Assembly: GCA_019096065.1 (NCBI GenBank)
Contig: JAGUCH010000002.1
Coordinates: 9,436,501 to 9,500,500, forward strand
Reading direction: 5' to 3'
From: Paracyclopina nana
Taxonomy: Eukaryota; Arthropoda; Copepoda; Cyclopoida; Cyclopettidae
Length of the DNA: 64,000 nt
Shown one piece after another: positions 1-14,597 of this stretch; positions within the stretch are counted from its first letter, which is position 1; every line of letters starts with the position of its first letter. The translations under genes were made by a program, and so were the position numbers. The notes beneath the pieces were generated by a model. The model was not told the origin of the DNA. It searched no databases and worked only from the letters and a program-made list of their open reading frames with translations.

Positions 1-3000
1 GCCAAATAGGCCTACTAATGTAGGAACATCACGATCGCTATTCAGGCTTTTATTAAACCGAAGAAAAACAATTTCTTTGAAACAATGAAAGCTGCTCGCG
101 TGCAGCCACGGCCAACAGCATTTTTCTGCTCATTTCGTTTAGCAACAACAATGCAAACTTGGGTGCAGATTGACCTGTTGCACGGCATATAGTATGAGGA
201 GAGACTTTTCAGCAACTCAGGCCGCGCATATGTGTACATTATTATGGAGTTGTGGTAGAAGTGGTGGTTCCTGCTCTTCAAATAATACTGCAGGCGAATG
301 TTGAGAGCAAACTTTCAGCTAATAACCCCTTTCATATATATATGGTTGTAGCTTTCTAGCAATTATACAAGTTGCTGCTGGCTGCCATAGTTCACAAGGT
401 TACACCAGTCGGAAGCCTTGCATGATGAGCATTAATCTGAGAAATCCATCAGTCTCCTTTTTATGCCTGCTAGCCATTTCTAGAATTTACTCTTGTTGCT
501 TCAGCAGCCCTGTTTTTCCTATCCACAGCTAGACTTGGATATGTGGCTAGACGCGAGATGAATTCCGCCAGGCCAAGCTCCTCTGTGTAATATGTGCAAA
601 AAAAGTCGGGCTCCGTTAGAATACTAATGACTTCTGGCGCGGTGCTTCGACAACTCGCACGGCTTACCACTATTCTCTTTACTGGCGGTACGGTGGCTCG
701 TGCGGTTATACATGGGTGGAATTACCAAAGTTGTGCCCCGCCATGATCATCACAAAGGATAAAAAGGAAGGGAGACCAGGGATTGAATGGTTTTCGGCGA
801 TCTCATGCATTTTAAATGTCCTACCCTCGCGAAGTTGTGCGACGCGGTGGCGAAATAAAAACGCGCGCTAGCCACTTAGGCAGCATAATAAGCTTTTCGT
901 TACATGGCCTGGATCGCGTCTGGGGTGAATTACGGTTGCAGCCATTCTGGCCCTCGTAAATCAAAGGCTCAAAAAGATCGGGAGGAAATGTGACAGGCAG
1001 TAATGTTGTCACTTACGTGAAATGTGCAGCAGCAGCTGTACGCATTTGGGATAAGCGGAAAAAAAATTTGTAGCAATTTGGCAGGTTGAAGCAGACGCAG
1101 CCCGTTCGAAAAATGAGTTATTGCTCGAGAATAAGCAGAACGAAAGGGAAATAATGTCGAATTGGAAAAAAGGCCAAAAGAAGAAGACCCCCATATATTA
1201 TAAGAGAGTGTGCGGCGGCGCGGGTGGAAGAACTTTTCATGTTGTCGGCCACCAGCAAAAAATCATGGCTAATTCTATCTGTAGTAGTATAATGCTTAGC
1301 AGCAGCCGCATCTTTTGCCTTTTTGACAGGAGAAAAATGGCTTTGAATTGGCTCCCCATAGATCATGAAAGCAAGCAGCTTTTTTCGAAAAAGCCTTAGG
1401 CGGTCATTTGTCTGTAAGTGAGGAGCTCGTTTTTTTCCACCACAACGACGAAAAGGGAGAAAGCGACCAGCAGCAATATATCTCGTTTTCCTTTCTTACC
1501 TCATTGGCGGCCAGCTGCTGAGGGAATTTTCATGCACTCTTTCAATAACAATAAAAGCGGCTGCAGAAGTACGAGACCGACGCACCCAGGAATCTAGCTG
1601 GAACTAAACCCGTGATGACTGGGTGGTGCGCGCCTTTAAGCAGCCAAATGCTCACGGCTACTCCGCTCTCCAGCTCCGGTCGCGAAGACGTCGAAGAAGA
1701 AGAAGCCTCGAGAAGACTTCAACGGAAAAGTGAAAGCCTATTTCTTCTGTATACTTGTATGACGAAGACGTGCTTACATTTTATCGCCCGCAGACAAGGT
1801 CAAGTTCGTTGGCCGTCTTGGCACGTTTCAATGACGACATTTTCGAGCGCTAATGAGGAATCATGATGACCACACACATCCAGTGGTTGTCGTAGTTGGC
1901 CGATGGCTAACAAATCGCGGAGCGACGGCCGTCCTCGATCTCCTCCTTCGACTTGATCGTCTTTATCTTCTTTGCTACTTCCAGTTTTATCCTTTTATCT
2001 GGAGCATTTGCCAAGAAGATACTCTGCGCTTTAGACTACTCTCATTCCAGAGCCTCTCAAGAGGTTCATAACTCATACAGAAAATGCTAAACACCCTAAT
2101 TTAGCAGGCCATAATTGCTGGGCTATAAAATGTGCATGTAGAATATGTATCATACGTCAGCCTGAGCCAACGTAGGCACGAGAAGGCTTTTCCATCACCA
2201 GAGAAGACACAAAGCAAGGCTTGCCATGGCAATCAAGGAAAACTTTTCTAAGTAGGAAGATTTTGCTAAAAGCCTACTGCTGCTACGACAGCAAGTCTCG
2301 TTGCTCAAATTCTACTGGCCCAAAAAGGAGAAGAGAAATCCGATTACTTTGAAAATGCAAATTGGCACCAACTCTGGCTGGTCTGTTGCTGCTGCTGTAC
2401 AAAAACACTCACGTACCTTACTTGGCATCCCCTTTGATCAATCATGGCAAGGGTTTTCCACTTTGCTCGGAATTAGTAGCTTGTTTGTGGTCACAGCTGT
2501 ATCTGGCTGCGTTCTAGTCCCCGAAAAAACAGCCCAATAGTTTCTTCACCCCTACTACCTTCTTTTTCCCCAGAGAAGCAGAGCGGTGGAGTGTTTTTCC
2601 CTTTGAATACTTGGAGCTCTTTGATGAGGGGACGCACACACTTGCTCCATATTCCGATTTCACTGCAAGGCGAAGCTGTTTTCTCCTACACAACTGATTT
2701 TAGGCTACAACGCTCAATCAGGATCAGCTATTAAGGTCAATTTGCAGCTACTTATTAACCCAGCTGTTAATGGCTTTTGGGGGATGGGCAAAAAATAGCG
2801 GTACATCAAACACTATACCATGAAACGCAGCCAGCGACTCGATTCACCAAGAGCAGCATTACCAGCACTACTTCAATTAAGTTAATCGATCTGCTGCAGC
2901 CTGCAAGAAAAAACTTTTCGCGAGAGCACCTAACAGTAGCTTACAGCTCGTATATGAGAGCCCTGCTACAACAAAATGCTTTTAGCTGCTACACGTGTAA

Positions 3001-6000
3001 ATTTTACCCTCGCTTGTTGCTGCTGCGCTTTATGGCATATTTAATAAGTAAGTAGTGTGCCCCCTCCGATGTTCCTTGGCCACGAGGAAAAAGCCGTAAA
3101 GGAATATTTTTTTGACATGCTTGGCTGCAGAGTCGAGGATTTATCTTATGCTCTTGCACTCCGTACCTTTTTCTTTGGCAAAGATCAAAGCCGGCGTGTT
3201 GAGCACTCGATCCATACAGAATAAACAAAACAGATGCCTTTGACAATTGAGTCTCCAATTATTATCAGCAGTCGCCGTTTTCCAAAAGAGAGAGAGCTCA
3301 GGAAAGTTACTGTAGCAGTGGGATGCCTTTTAGAAATCCAATTTAGAATGGCCTCGCTTATTGCTCCGTCAACGCTGTATGTTGTAGTACATGTCATCGG
3401 AAATGCCTTTCCAGCGAGCTAGTGCATCACAAATATTTATTGCTGAGCTTGGTTGGTGGCCCTTATAAAAGAGTCCGTAATGAGAGTCAATTCTTGCACG
3501 CGTGCGGGCTTTTGTTGGCCAGGCAAAACTCTAATATAATGGCGGGAGTAGCGAGCAGCATAGCTAAGGCTCCATTCTTCTTTTGAAATAGCCCGAAAGT
3601 GAAACAGCAAAGTTTTACTGCGTACGTGCATATACTATAGCTCGCAGTCTCATTATTTGACAGTTTACCAGAGAGGACAGAAAGATTCTACTTGGTCGTG
3701 AACGGCCTCAGAATGGCCAATTAAAGGATTGTTTAAAGGCCAACGCCTTATTTCCGAGGCAGTCGAAAAAGAAAAGCACCCCTTACTATTATACACACTG
3801 TTGATAAGATATGACTGCGCAATCAGACTAGTACTTTCTTCAATGGATGGCATGAGGTGCCAGACCAAAGTTGTGCCGGAGTTTGTTAACTTCGTTAAAC
3901 AGTCCCCATGAGGTAGGAAAAAACGGGGAGAAATGTGGCTGCAGAAAGTAAGATGAAATTATTTTTCCAGCCTCCTGCGACCAATTTAAGGCCCCATGAA
4001 ACCCATTCGAGATATTCATCATCATAGTAGTAGTAACTTTTTTGGCCTTATCAATCTTCTTAGCTGAGTCATCATCCCTTCAAAAACTCACCCTCGATCT
4101 AGTTGCGGAGTAGCAGGGGACACATCATTTTCTCCTTTTTCTTCCTCTGGCTGTTCGAGGCTTTCGCAACATTTCCACAAAATTAGCAGCTATTGAGCTT
4201 TTTGCAGAAGCAATGGCGAAAGAAGGTGACTGCAACAATATAGTATACTGTATATTATTGCTGCAGCCAGAGAGAGCAAAAGCCATCATAATTCCCAGCT
4301 GTTTTTGCGATACATCATATGAGGTCGCCCAAGGGGAAATGGCAGTTTTGATCTCATCTACAGCACATATACTTCTACTAAAGAAAATTATTGGCAATGA
4401 AGCAAAAGTCGATCGACCTGTCAAAAAAAGGAGAAAGAGGCCCAAGGCTCTTTTTTCTCGGAATACAATTTGCCCGTGATGGCTGGTGGCCTTGTTACAA
4501 GAGAACCTCGCGGAGCAAAGAAAGCCACAGGATATTAAAAAGTAATTACGGTGTGAACCGAGGGATACAAGTGTAAAATGGAACCACGTCCGCACATGAG
4601 CCGAGAACGTTTTGATTAATTTACTCCTCTTGACAAGGCATAACGCATAATCTAGCTATTTCGTTGAATGGAGAGGCCTGCCTAAAGGAAAGATAATTGA
4701 TAATGTTCCTGTCAAGTCTTCTAGGAAACTCGCAAGAAATGCCACGGCCAACAACGACGGCATCTGCCTGTGCTGAGAAATTACAAAATCATCCGCGGCG
4801 ACGACCATCTTGATATTATTTCTGGACACCCTACCGGCAGCCTCGTTTTTCAGCCTCATAGTACTATGTAAATCGTTATTAAATTAAGGGAGGAACTCTG
4901 ACACCCGTTGCGTTTGTTGGCTTTTTACGCTACTAGTTTGCATTCATGCACCATTATTATTTTCTTCTCTGTTTGGCAGTCAAGTGAAAAACTAAGACTG
5001 GCATCAGACTTGAAATACAATTTTCCTGTTTTATCCTTCTGGTTTCTTCAGAGGACGTGTTTTATGTGCTTTTCTGAATATCTGCTGCGGCGAGCAGCAG
5101 ATCATTTATTTTGAAAAAAAAGCTTTTAAAGTGTGAGCCGAAAAATGCAGCAAAGCAGGATAATCTTACCGAAGCCTTTTTTTGTCTTTCTGCTTGTGAG
5201 TTTGTGGCATTATTACGCCTTTCAAGGCAAACATACCTAATTGGCCACGACACACAGAAGCAGAAAAAATCAAACGAAGAAACGGCTGTGGTCAAATACA
5301 GCTTCTGTAAGCCTCTAACAAACCCAGAATTATCTCATCAACTGCCAGCCAGTATTTCACAGAGCAAACAACAATCGCTTATCGTAGTACGTTCTGCTAC
5401 CTTTCGATACATGGCATGACCAAGCATTTTGCTTGAGCTTTTGACCTTTAGTCAACATGCTGGCACATTCGTTACAATTAGGCGACACAAATGCCATTAC
5501 AAAAGACCCTCTTTTGTGCTTTGCTGCCTGTAAGATCGATTAAGTAGTGCATTAGAAGTTACACTCAGTCCTCAATTGTATTTATTGCCAAAAATAAATT
5601 TGGAAAATCCTTGGAACTGTAAACGTGTAGTCAACTCCTTGACACTTCAACTCAGATGCTTTCAATCACTTTTTAAGGAGTTTTTTAAAATCTCAGTTGT
5701 CTCCCTTATTTGCTTCATTGATACATTTTCAGAAGCACACGCAGAATCAACTGCTTTGGGAGCAAATTGAGCAACAAACAGCTTTTTGTAAACTGTCAAG
5801 TTTCCGCACGTAAGATTGTTCAAGCTTGTTTGCTCAGCTCTCAATACATGGCTTTTCTCTCGATTCTCATCTATAAAGAGAAAAAGGGATCCCCCATCTA
5901 CGCTTATTCAAGAACTTGAACACGATTTCAGACGCCTCATTCTCCCCTCTCCGAGCTCTGTGACATTTGAAAGGGCATTTTTTCTTCGAATTATGACTGC

Positions 6001-6866
6001 TGCAGTAGAATGGAATAATACTGCGCCGACGGCTGATTTAAGATTTTCATAAGTTAGATTGGAACAAGTTGAAAGACAAGAGCAGCATATCAACAAGAGA
6101 AACCGACGACGTGACATTTTGTCTGCTAAAAAATATCCGATGGCAAAACTTGGTACAGAGCGAAAAAGCAATATTGTGAGTCTATTGACTTTCAGAGGAA
6201 ACATAAAAAAGTGTCAGCATCCTTGGGCACCCAAAGGGCATAATGCTGGCTGGTCTATTTCACTTAGCCGGCTTTTCCGGCTCCCGATCATTCACTTCGT
6301 CGCTTATATCAACAGCGAGCTTAACACGCCGTTGTGGTCACCTTCGGGCACGTTGAAGAGTCTGCGAAAGCTTTCCAAGTAATCTCCACCTTCTAGAATG
6401 CCAAGCATGTCTGGCATACAACAAAAAAATAAAAACCACGAGAAAATGGACTAATTGGACAGGCGAGCTCGTTTTGGAAGAAAAGCGTGATAAAAGGATA
6501 AATAATTCACGAACGAGCAATGCCTATCCTACATAGTGGATGAGGACAAAAACCAGCTGGGTAAGCAAGTAAACATGCTAAGCTAGTAGGCCTGATTCTT
6601 CCTAATGAATAGAGCACTTAATCCGGAAGCTTTCTTTTTCTCCTGCCAAGCATAACCTTCTTATTACTTCTATTATCCGCGTACGTAGTAAGCGTAAATT
6701 GGATGCAACATATGTAAGCCATGGAGTAGCAGTTGTGTGCATCCGGATTTGAGGCAAAATATGAGCACCTTATCTCATATCTTGTTTGATTTATCTCTGT
6801 TTGCTTTCAAGTCACAGCAGCTCAAGCTAACTGCACAGAAGAAGAGTGTCTACTATTTTTCGCATT
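1..6866. other. No supported gene, about 6.9 kb
   Basis: Both strands were read. Open frames are short (the longest is 156 codons on the minus strand near 4.1-4.6 kb) and show no recognisable motif, no signal-peptide plus cysteine pattern and no convincing chain of splice-compatible exons. It may be intergenic or intron of a gene outside the window. Confidence 0.6.
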
Positions 6867-8548
6867 ATGTCGGATCTTATAGCCAGCGTGGCAGAAGAAG
6901 AAGATGAAGCTCATGCTAATAGAGTGGATGCTAAGAGCATCCAGGAAATGAAGTTCGAAGTGCTAATGCAACGAGTAGGCACGTCGTGTCTGGTGACTTC
7001 TGTGATCCTTTTCGTTGGGCACATCGTATCAGCAGCTGCTACGCATAATCCAGATGGTGGCTCTTCAGTCACTGGCTTCGCCCTTAGTCTCCTCCTATTT
7101 TTTGTATGGTTTGCCATCAATAGCGTCCACGGAGGACAACAAAGCAATGCAGCAGCCAAAATCTCAGATGTAAAAAGTTAAGGCACGGCGTAAAATTTTA
7201 TAAAGCCCAAACATTTTCCATTCCGCAGGAGGAGCAAACTTTTTCGCCGTCACCGCTGGACTTTCAATGGCGACTTCGAGGACTCGATGAGATTAGGTTC
7301 ATGATTCCATCCAAATGGTTGTCTGCGTTGGCCGCTACCTACTTCGTTTCCAGCATTTTGATGGCAAGTTGCGAAGCGTTTCTCATGTCCATCGGAATAG
7401 TTTCGTACAACCAGGACATTGGGCCTATCCATGGAGTTCGCATTGGATTGGCATTGGTGTTCATGGCCACTGCAGGATTTTGCATGGTATTGATGCGACA
7501 GCAACCTCCGAAAATGTCAACCATATTGGCCACGCTCGTTTTGGCCTTGACATCCCTCATAGGCTCATCCTTCCTTGCCTCGTTTTGGTTCATGCGATCT
7601 GATTTGAGACTGATTACGCGCATGGAAATGGGATATGAGGTGGGTAGTCTACAAGCCAGAATTTTGGAGCAGATGAAGGCTACCCACCATGGACTCTTGT
7701 ATTTTCCCTTTTTTCCCTGGACACCCCTAGTAGTCACCATGAATTGCTTCCCCATTCCTCTCGTGGCCACTTCACTTGCCACCATAATTATATGCGTGCA
7801 CTTGCTTTTTTCCATAAAACTATCTCAGGAGCAGACCAATGAAACGAGCAAGCCAAATGCGAAAACTTTTGCCGTTTGCGGGGCAGCTCTGATTGTGAGT
7901 GGATTCGCCATCAATGTCATGATTCTGATCATCCCCAATTTGACAGATTTCCACTTTACCTTGACCTTGGATTCCATTTACAAACCAATGGTGTTTTCCA
8001 CGCTATCCTTGATCGGTGGTGGACTGCTGTCTTTGTCTGCGGCAAGCAACTCAGCCTCAATGGGCAGGAAATTTTCATTGCTGATCGTATCAGTCCTGAC
8101 TTTCGCGGCAACCATTCATCTAGTATTACAGACCAGCAATTTAGTGCAATGGCACGATAGCATGGGCAGCTATACCAATTTATACCATGATCGCTACATC
8201 GGCCCGTGCATCTCAAGAAACGAGAGCTCTTTGTGTCACACTTGCTGCCATAAGAAATGTATCTCCATTGAGAAGCAGTGCAACGGTGTGTTGGATTTCT
8301 TTGAGATACCGTTCAACTCATCGAATTGCTTGGAAGGGCATTTTATCGAGGTCAGCCTCCTCTATGATGAGATCACTTGTGAGCAACGTTGGTTTGGACT
8401 TTATGTGACACTTTTTACTATGGCAGCCATTGGTATGATTGTCTGCCTCACTATCTGGATTAAAACCTGGTCAACATTGCCAACAGCCTACGCTTTCGTC
8501 ACTCAGATGATACGGCAACATTTCTGCAACCAAATTCCGCTAGAATAA
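6867..8548 (+). CDS. Polytopic membrane protein, unrecognised, two exons
   Basis: Exon 1 is 6867-7169 and exon 2 is 7229-8548. They are joined in phase 0 by a 59-bp GT-AG intron (donor after ISD, acceptor ttccgcag), giving 540 aa. The ATG at 6867 (MSDLIASV) is the first in frame. The protein has an acidic N-terminus and about ten hydrophobic segments: two in exon 1, including CLVTSVILFVGHIVSAA, and eight in exon 2. Before the last helix lies an extracellular-type loop with eight cysteines (around SLCHTCCHKKCISIEKQC) and NxS/T sites (NES, NSS). The polyadenylation signal AATAAA at 8544-8549 overlaps the stop codon. I do not recognise the family: the spacing recalls repeated four-helix modules but no signature motif is visible. 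It is probably a plasma-membrane or vesicle protein. The exon model is well supported by phase and by length divisible by three. Confidence 0.75.
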
Positions 8549-11500
8549 AATCTTTGCTAAGCGCAACATTTTTCCGCGAGAGTCACGCAACCTTTACGAG
8601 CTAGCACTCAAGCCATATAGGGGATTCTGCTCACGATTCGATCGAGGCCGCGAGATTTCTCCACAAATCCACCTTTACAGAAAGAAATGCTGATGATGGT
8701 GACCAACCAATTTCACGGAGAAGTTCATGCTATACAGCTGAAACAATCATAAAGGTCGAACCGCCAATGTAAAGTCAATATCGAAAGTTATTGGAAACGG
8801 GAGCCATGACAGAGGAATTATAAGGGAAGCTAAGAAGAAGGGGTGATTCTTTATCCTCTCCACGAAATTACCCAATGGAGAATTCTACAATTGAAGTAGT
8901 GTCAGAAAACACTTCTTCTTTCGAAAGGCTTCGTGAGGCTTTTTCCCTAATTTTGCTCGATTGCTTTGCCCTCCTCAAAGCTGGAGGAGCGCGCGTTGGC
9001 CCAATCCGATCAGTTCCAATCAGGGGGAATTTGGGAAGGGCGGATCAAAATTCAGAAAAAGGCCTGAGAGCTTGACGATAAAGACGTCCAAAGTTATTAT
9101 TCCCACGAAATTTGGCTCGACACCAAAATGATGTGATGGTGTGCTGACTTAGCACCCGAGACAATTACGACTAATCCCAAGAATATGAGAATGAGTAGCC
9201 GATCATAAACACACCCCTAGCTTCCTCCCCCCGCGTGACACACATATAGTGAAATATGGCCTCTCCCAAAACGGTCGTTTTGAAATGTGCAGCAATATTT
9301 TCAAAGTGGGAGGAGAGAGAGAATAATGACTGGACGCGCAATATCAGAGTGAAGGTAGCGACCAAAGGAGAATGGCCATTTTGGGGATGGTCATCTCTCA
9401 CTCGCTTGCAAAGAAACAGGGGTTGTGGGAACAAGGTGAGTGTACGTTAAGTTAAGCGTGGCTTTTTTATGGCCTTTTTTAGCTGGCTGGCTGGCTGCTG
9501 CTAGAGCTGTTGGAAAGCTTTCTTTAATGCGAAGACAATTTGGTGTATTAGCTTAGCAGGTCCTTCTTCCCAGCTAGCACTTTTTTCTGGTGCTTTTTAA
9601 ACAGGTTCAGGTGCTTCTGCTGCAGGAAATCAAGAAAAACAAACATGGACTGACACATGCTATCAGGATCGCACCTAATCACGAAACAGTCTCGCATACG
9701 TACTACATACACGTAGAGTGGAGTAGTATTTGCTTTTCTTGATTTTGTTTTTACTGGCAGCTAGAAGAAGTAGTTGCTAGCAGTCGGAAAGTAGGCCCCG
9801 AAATAACCTGCTTTAGCTTCTTCTCACACGCTTCCAAGAGGAGCTGTAAAAAAACCCTGATCGTTTTCCCTTCCTTGCCATCTAGCCCGTCTCGGAAAAT
9901 AGTGGATATATACCATACCAGATAGAGATGCTGAGTCAATAAAATAGAGAAGCAATCATCATATTCTTAGCAGCAATAATGATTTGTCAAAACCGACCCA
10001 TTTTATTGACACTGCGAATCGCACCGCCGCCAGGGAAAATGGCTCCATTCAAAGAAGAATAGTCCTGAACAAATAGCAGAGAATCGGGCTTTCTTACATC
10101 CCACCAACTTTGCTACTGCTCCAAGACCCTCAAAGCTGAAGCCCATAAATGTCGCCAAGATGACGTATTACAGTTGTGGCAGCATCAGTCAATGGCACCC
10201 ACCTCCTGTCTCTTTGATGTGAAACAACTGAAACTTACAGAGAAGATTGTAATCCGAGTTTTTTCTTCTTCTTCCTACTCCTCTTCCCCGCTGCAACAAC
10301 AATGGCAGCAGCAACAATAGTTATTTACTACACACCCCTTACTTGGTGGTAGCTGTTATTGCTGCATTCCACGAAGTCACCCCTATATCCCATCTTTGAG
10401 GTGGGAACATTATCGTGATACGGTGCGACCCGCTCTAAGGCCCCCTTGAGACATCAGCATTGAGATGGTCAAAGTTTTGTTTGGAAAGTGACAAAAGGGA
10501 GAGAGTCTCGCGCGTTGGCTGCTTAAACACTGAAGCGCAACACACTCCATGTCAAAGAACAATCGCAAAGTGGGTCATAAGCGATAAGGGGACAAATGCA
10601 AAAAAGCTGGGGAGGGCTAGTAACAGATGACATTTTTTTGGACATGGATAGCCGCTTGACAGATTGGCTGGGTGTCCCTTTTTTCCGTGCCTAAGTACAT
10701 CATGGGACTCGGGGGAGACTTGAGAGAAGACGAGGAAACGCATTATGAGATAAGTTTTACCCTTATTTTCCCCTTAAGAAGCAGCGGCCAGGCCATGGTA
10801 CTTGATTTGGGTGCAGAAGCACTGGAATTTCATTAGTTTCCTTCAAAAAGGGTTGTTGCTTTCTCAGCAGCCGCCGCGAAAGTTTGCGCTGTCGCCCTAC
10901 GATGGCCGGGCTAGAAAATGCCAACTTTTGGCATGCATTTGCAGCAGTCAGCCACCGACTTAATTCTTCATCCTCATCTTCGGTTTCAGCCTCTTTGATT
11001 GTGTTCACGAGGACGAAACAGCTTTGGTAGTTGGGGCGGGCTGGTCTAGTTGCAAAATAGGGTTGGTTTCCCATTAATTATTCTCCCCATAGCAGCAGCT
11101 TCTTCGAGGTATTTAACTACATATGGTCTCCCTCCCGTTCTCTCTCAACATGCAAAATGTTTTCAATGGAGCATATTTTTCACAAGTTTGCACCAGCTTA
11201 AGTAGTGGTGGTACAATATGTCCCTGCCGCTGCTACCCTTAGCGCCACTTCCAACTGTGTGACACTTGGGGGGCTCAAAGGAAAAAGCAATTGAATTTGT
11301 AGAATGAGGGAAACTGCCGGCTTTCTTCATGCTGCGAGAAAATGGCGAGAAAAGTACGGCGACTGTGGCGTTGAAAACAGGGCCCAGGGTGCTGGAGGAA
11401 GTCAGTTGACCTCTCCCAGCTTTAGCTCAAAATGATGACAAGGAGAGCTAGCTGCTTAGCTCAAGAAAGAGGGAGACGACGACGACGACGTAGAAGAAGT

Positions 11501-14500
11501 TAGCCCAATGACAGAATACACATAGAGAATTCTTCGTTCTTCTGCTTACCATACACCGAGCTACTTCTAGTAGTCTGCTATAAGTGAAACTTTTCTCTTC
11601 GACTACTTTTCGGCTGCTTCACAAAAGACTAACCAAAATTGGGGGGAGGACGAAGCCAAGTTCGGCCACCGCCACCACTCTACAACTACGGTGATAGTGT
11701 CCCACGAGAGAATTAGAAAGCAGTAAGCTGATGACGAACGACCTGATTGAGTTCAAACTTTGCGCTCAGCTGGGGACTTTTTTACCTTTTCAAAATCGCG
11801 TCTAGCTCCGAGCTACACTGCTGTTAACAACTCGATTTCCAACGAGGAGGAGCCCCTTGACCCTAATTTGCCAAAGGCACATGCATGGCAGCCATAGTAG
11901 CAACGTGTCAAAAAAGTTGCTTACCGCATCATCATATGCACAAAACGCTCCTACAAGGAATTCGAGCATACAGTGTAGTATCTATTCGAGAAAGGCTCTC
12001 GTGCACAGCAGCCGTGGAATGTTTGCTCACAAGAAATAAATCCGTTTGTGCGCGATACACACACACACAAAAAGGAGCTCATTTATTCATTCGTAGTCGT
12101 AGCTAGTTTGTAAAAAAAAGAAGAACTACCTCCTCCGGCTTGATCCCTTGGAAGTATGCGCTACGTCCCCTGAGGGAAAGATGATCCAACTGGGTAGTAT
12201 TCGATGAAAGCCAATATCTCAAAATGGGACAAGATTGACCACAAAATGAAGGGAAGAAGAGGCGAAAAAACCTCGCAGCAAGCGTGACACGGTGGCCCCC
12301 CATTATGTACTAAGGCTGCTACTACACTATAATAATAATCGTCATGGTACAGTGGCAGTCGTCTAGTTCTTTGCTACGGCTAGCGGAAGGAAAAAGAGCC
12401 TTAATATCATCCAGCTGGTGGATGGGGGAAGGCAGCTCGCACAGGCTCATCAGAAATCCCTTCTCCAGTGACTTTTTGCTGTGCTCGATCTTGGTCTGAT
12501 TGTTATTCTATTGAGGCTCAGTGAATTTTCCTCCCCGCATCTCGATCTCTCGAGTTGCAGCGATGTTATTGACCGTGATCTGATTGCTGCTACCGTCAAT
12601 AGCATATTTTCTCATTTCATGCTTAAGGTAAACAATCAATGCAGTGTGTGGTACGTGTGGTGGAGTGCAAGCAACAGTATAAGGCTGGAAATGTAGGTCA
12701 CCCTACGTGGGGATGGATGCTTCAACGTCGTGACCCTGGGTGAGGATTCAAACAATGCAGTTCAAGGGAGGAGGGAGAGATCATAGGCAAATATAATAAT
12801 GCACCTCCTGGCTAGCTAGCTATTTATGCTGTATTCTGGGTCAGCCAGTCGCTGCTGCTGCTGCAGAAAATGCCATTTTTCAAGGGATACAACTGCACGT
12901 GCTGGTGGTAGTAGTAACACATGCTGTCAAAAGGTTATGGATATGAGGCGCAATCGTGATGATCGGCCAAGGTGCAAAATAGCATCATTGTGCGGGAGCA
13001 AATGAGCGTAAATTACACCAGTGCTGCTAATGCCCTGTTCATGTAACGTCCCAACTTCAAATGAATATTTCCAGCGAGCAAGCGAAGAGAGCTAGGATTT
13101 AAAAAAAACTCGATTAAGATGGGCCCAAAAATGCCAAATTTGCGCGTGACAGCTAGCTAGATTCACTTAGTCTGAGGACAATTTTTACCATGCATTAGCG
13201 CATATTCTTTATACATGAACAGGGCATGCATGAAAGTAAGGGGAGGCTGCTGACCATAGAGAGTAGTAGCATGATCTGAAAGCTTTGTGCCATATCACAC
13301 AGAATAGAATAGTTGCACCCCCTATATTGCCATTTTCCTCTCCTTCTTCTTCTCACATGCTTCTGGTATTTTTGATGAACTCTCGTGTAATAATAGCATG
13401 TAAATGGGACAAATGGAGTCGGCCACGACATCATGATGAAGGAGCCGTAGAAGACGACGACGACAGCCATCAGTATTATTGTCCTACTCCCCCCTGCTGC
13501 TGTTGCTGTTGCCATCGTCGTTGAAACTCGTGGAAAATAACCCCCTTCCTCACCGCCACGCTGCACGGGGGACCGACTAGACGAAATTGCGTCTGTTCTC
13601 TAGCTCTCACAAAATGTCCTTAGGGCCGCCGACGAAACTGGCTAAATCAAAAGCTGCAGCTCTTTTTAAACTGTCCATCACAACATTACCCCCTTGAATG
13701 CAACTCCTTTGATCTTTGAACCCTTTCAGCGAGAGCAGACGACGAGGCCGCACCCCGGCCATTTTCATCGAAATTGAAATGGACTCGAGCGGTGGAAAGG
13801 AATCATCAATTCACTCTCACGAGCGAGTGGCTAGCTTTAGGAATGCGTCGGCCTTCAAAATTCGGCAAGGAGGGAGGCCGCGGGAAGGTCAATCCATTCT
13901 GAGAGGAAAAACTACTGGTCTTGAGAGGTGGCAGCAGCCATTATTGCTATGCGACCAATCAATATCAAAGTTTTCGCAGCAGCTTTCTAAACTTGGCCTT
14001 CTCCTCCTCCTCCTCCTCGGCGCGGAGGAGTCCTCAACAAGTGCCCCTCAAAAAACAGAGTTATGGCCTGCACGGTCGAGGCCATCCAATATATTGGCCG
14101 GGCCTCAGGAACAAGCGAGAAATTTATTTGCTGCTCTCAAGGGCATTCACAAAACGGCGGACGAAAGAACGACGAATGGCCATCAGTTATATGGCATGCC
14201 ATGTTCATTTTCGCGTCATTATACGATGCCGCTAATTAGTGTGCTCGCACGCGCGCGCGTGTCCCTCCCAAGGGACTATCCCTCTTAGGTGCAAAAAATG
14301 CACACAAACCAATTTGCCGGACGACGGACGACTATTAGTGGGGATATGGCCGGGATGCACTGCTACTCACCATATAGCACGCGGTTACCTTGTTAGCTCC
14401 TGACAAACTTGATCACAGAAAAGGATTAGTAGCCGTGACAGACCTAGTTTTTGTGCTGCTCCAGCAAAAAGGGTGAGTGCGACACAACAACAATGCGTCA

Positions 14501-14597
14501 CGCTTTTCTTAACATGCATGATTAAAGTCACCCCCATTCTACGTACGAGGAGCTAGACTGGCATCTGGCAGATATCAAAAGAAACGCCTCGACTCAC
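8549..14597. other. Gene-poor stretch; may hold 3' exons of the minus-strand gene
   Basis: No recognisable coding exon was found. The minus-strand gene whose last identified exon ends at 14598 must continue to the left, because its last donor is in phase 1, so one or more small exons may lie here. Low-complexity runs occur (gac repeat near 11,475; ac repeat near 12,057; gctagc repeat near 12,825), and a small MITE sits at 13,030. Confidence 0.5.
13030..13227. repeat. Short MITE with ATGCCCTGTTCATGTA ends
   Basis: 198 bp bounded by the inverted ends ATGCCCTGTTCATGTA (start) and TACATGAACAGGGCAT (end), a perfect 16-bp terminal inverted repeat. The same ends bound the 411-bp element at 17,800. 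There is no coding capacity. I see no clear target duplication. Confidence 0.7.

Noticed and set aside
4125..4595. 156-codon minus-strand open frame
   Set aside because: No motif, atypical composition and no splice partners; it overlaps other random frames.
13716..14288. 190-codon plus-strand open frame
   Set aside because: Composition reflects GC-rich simple repeats (leucine and glutamate runs); no recognisable domain or gene context.
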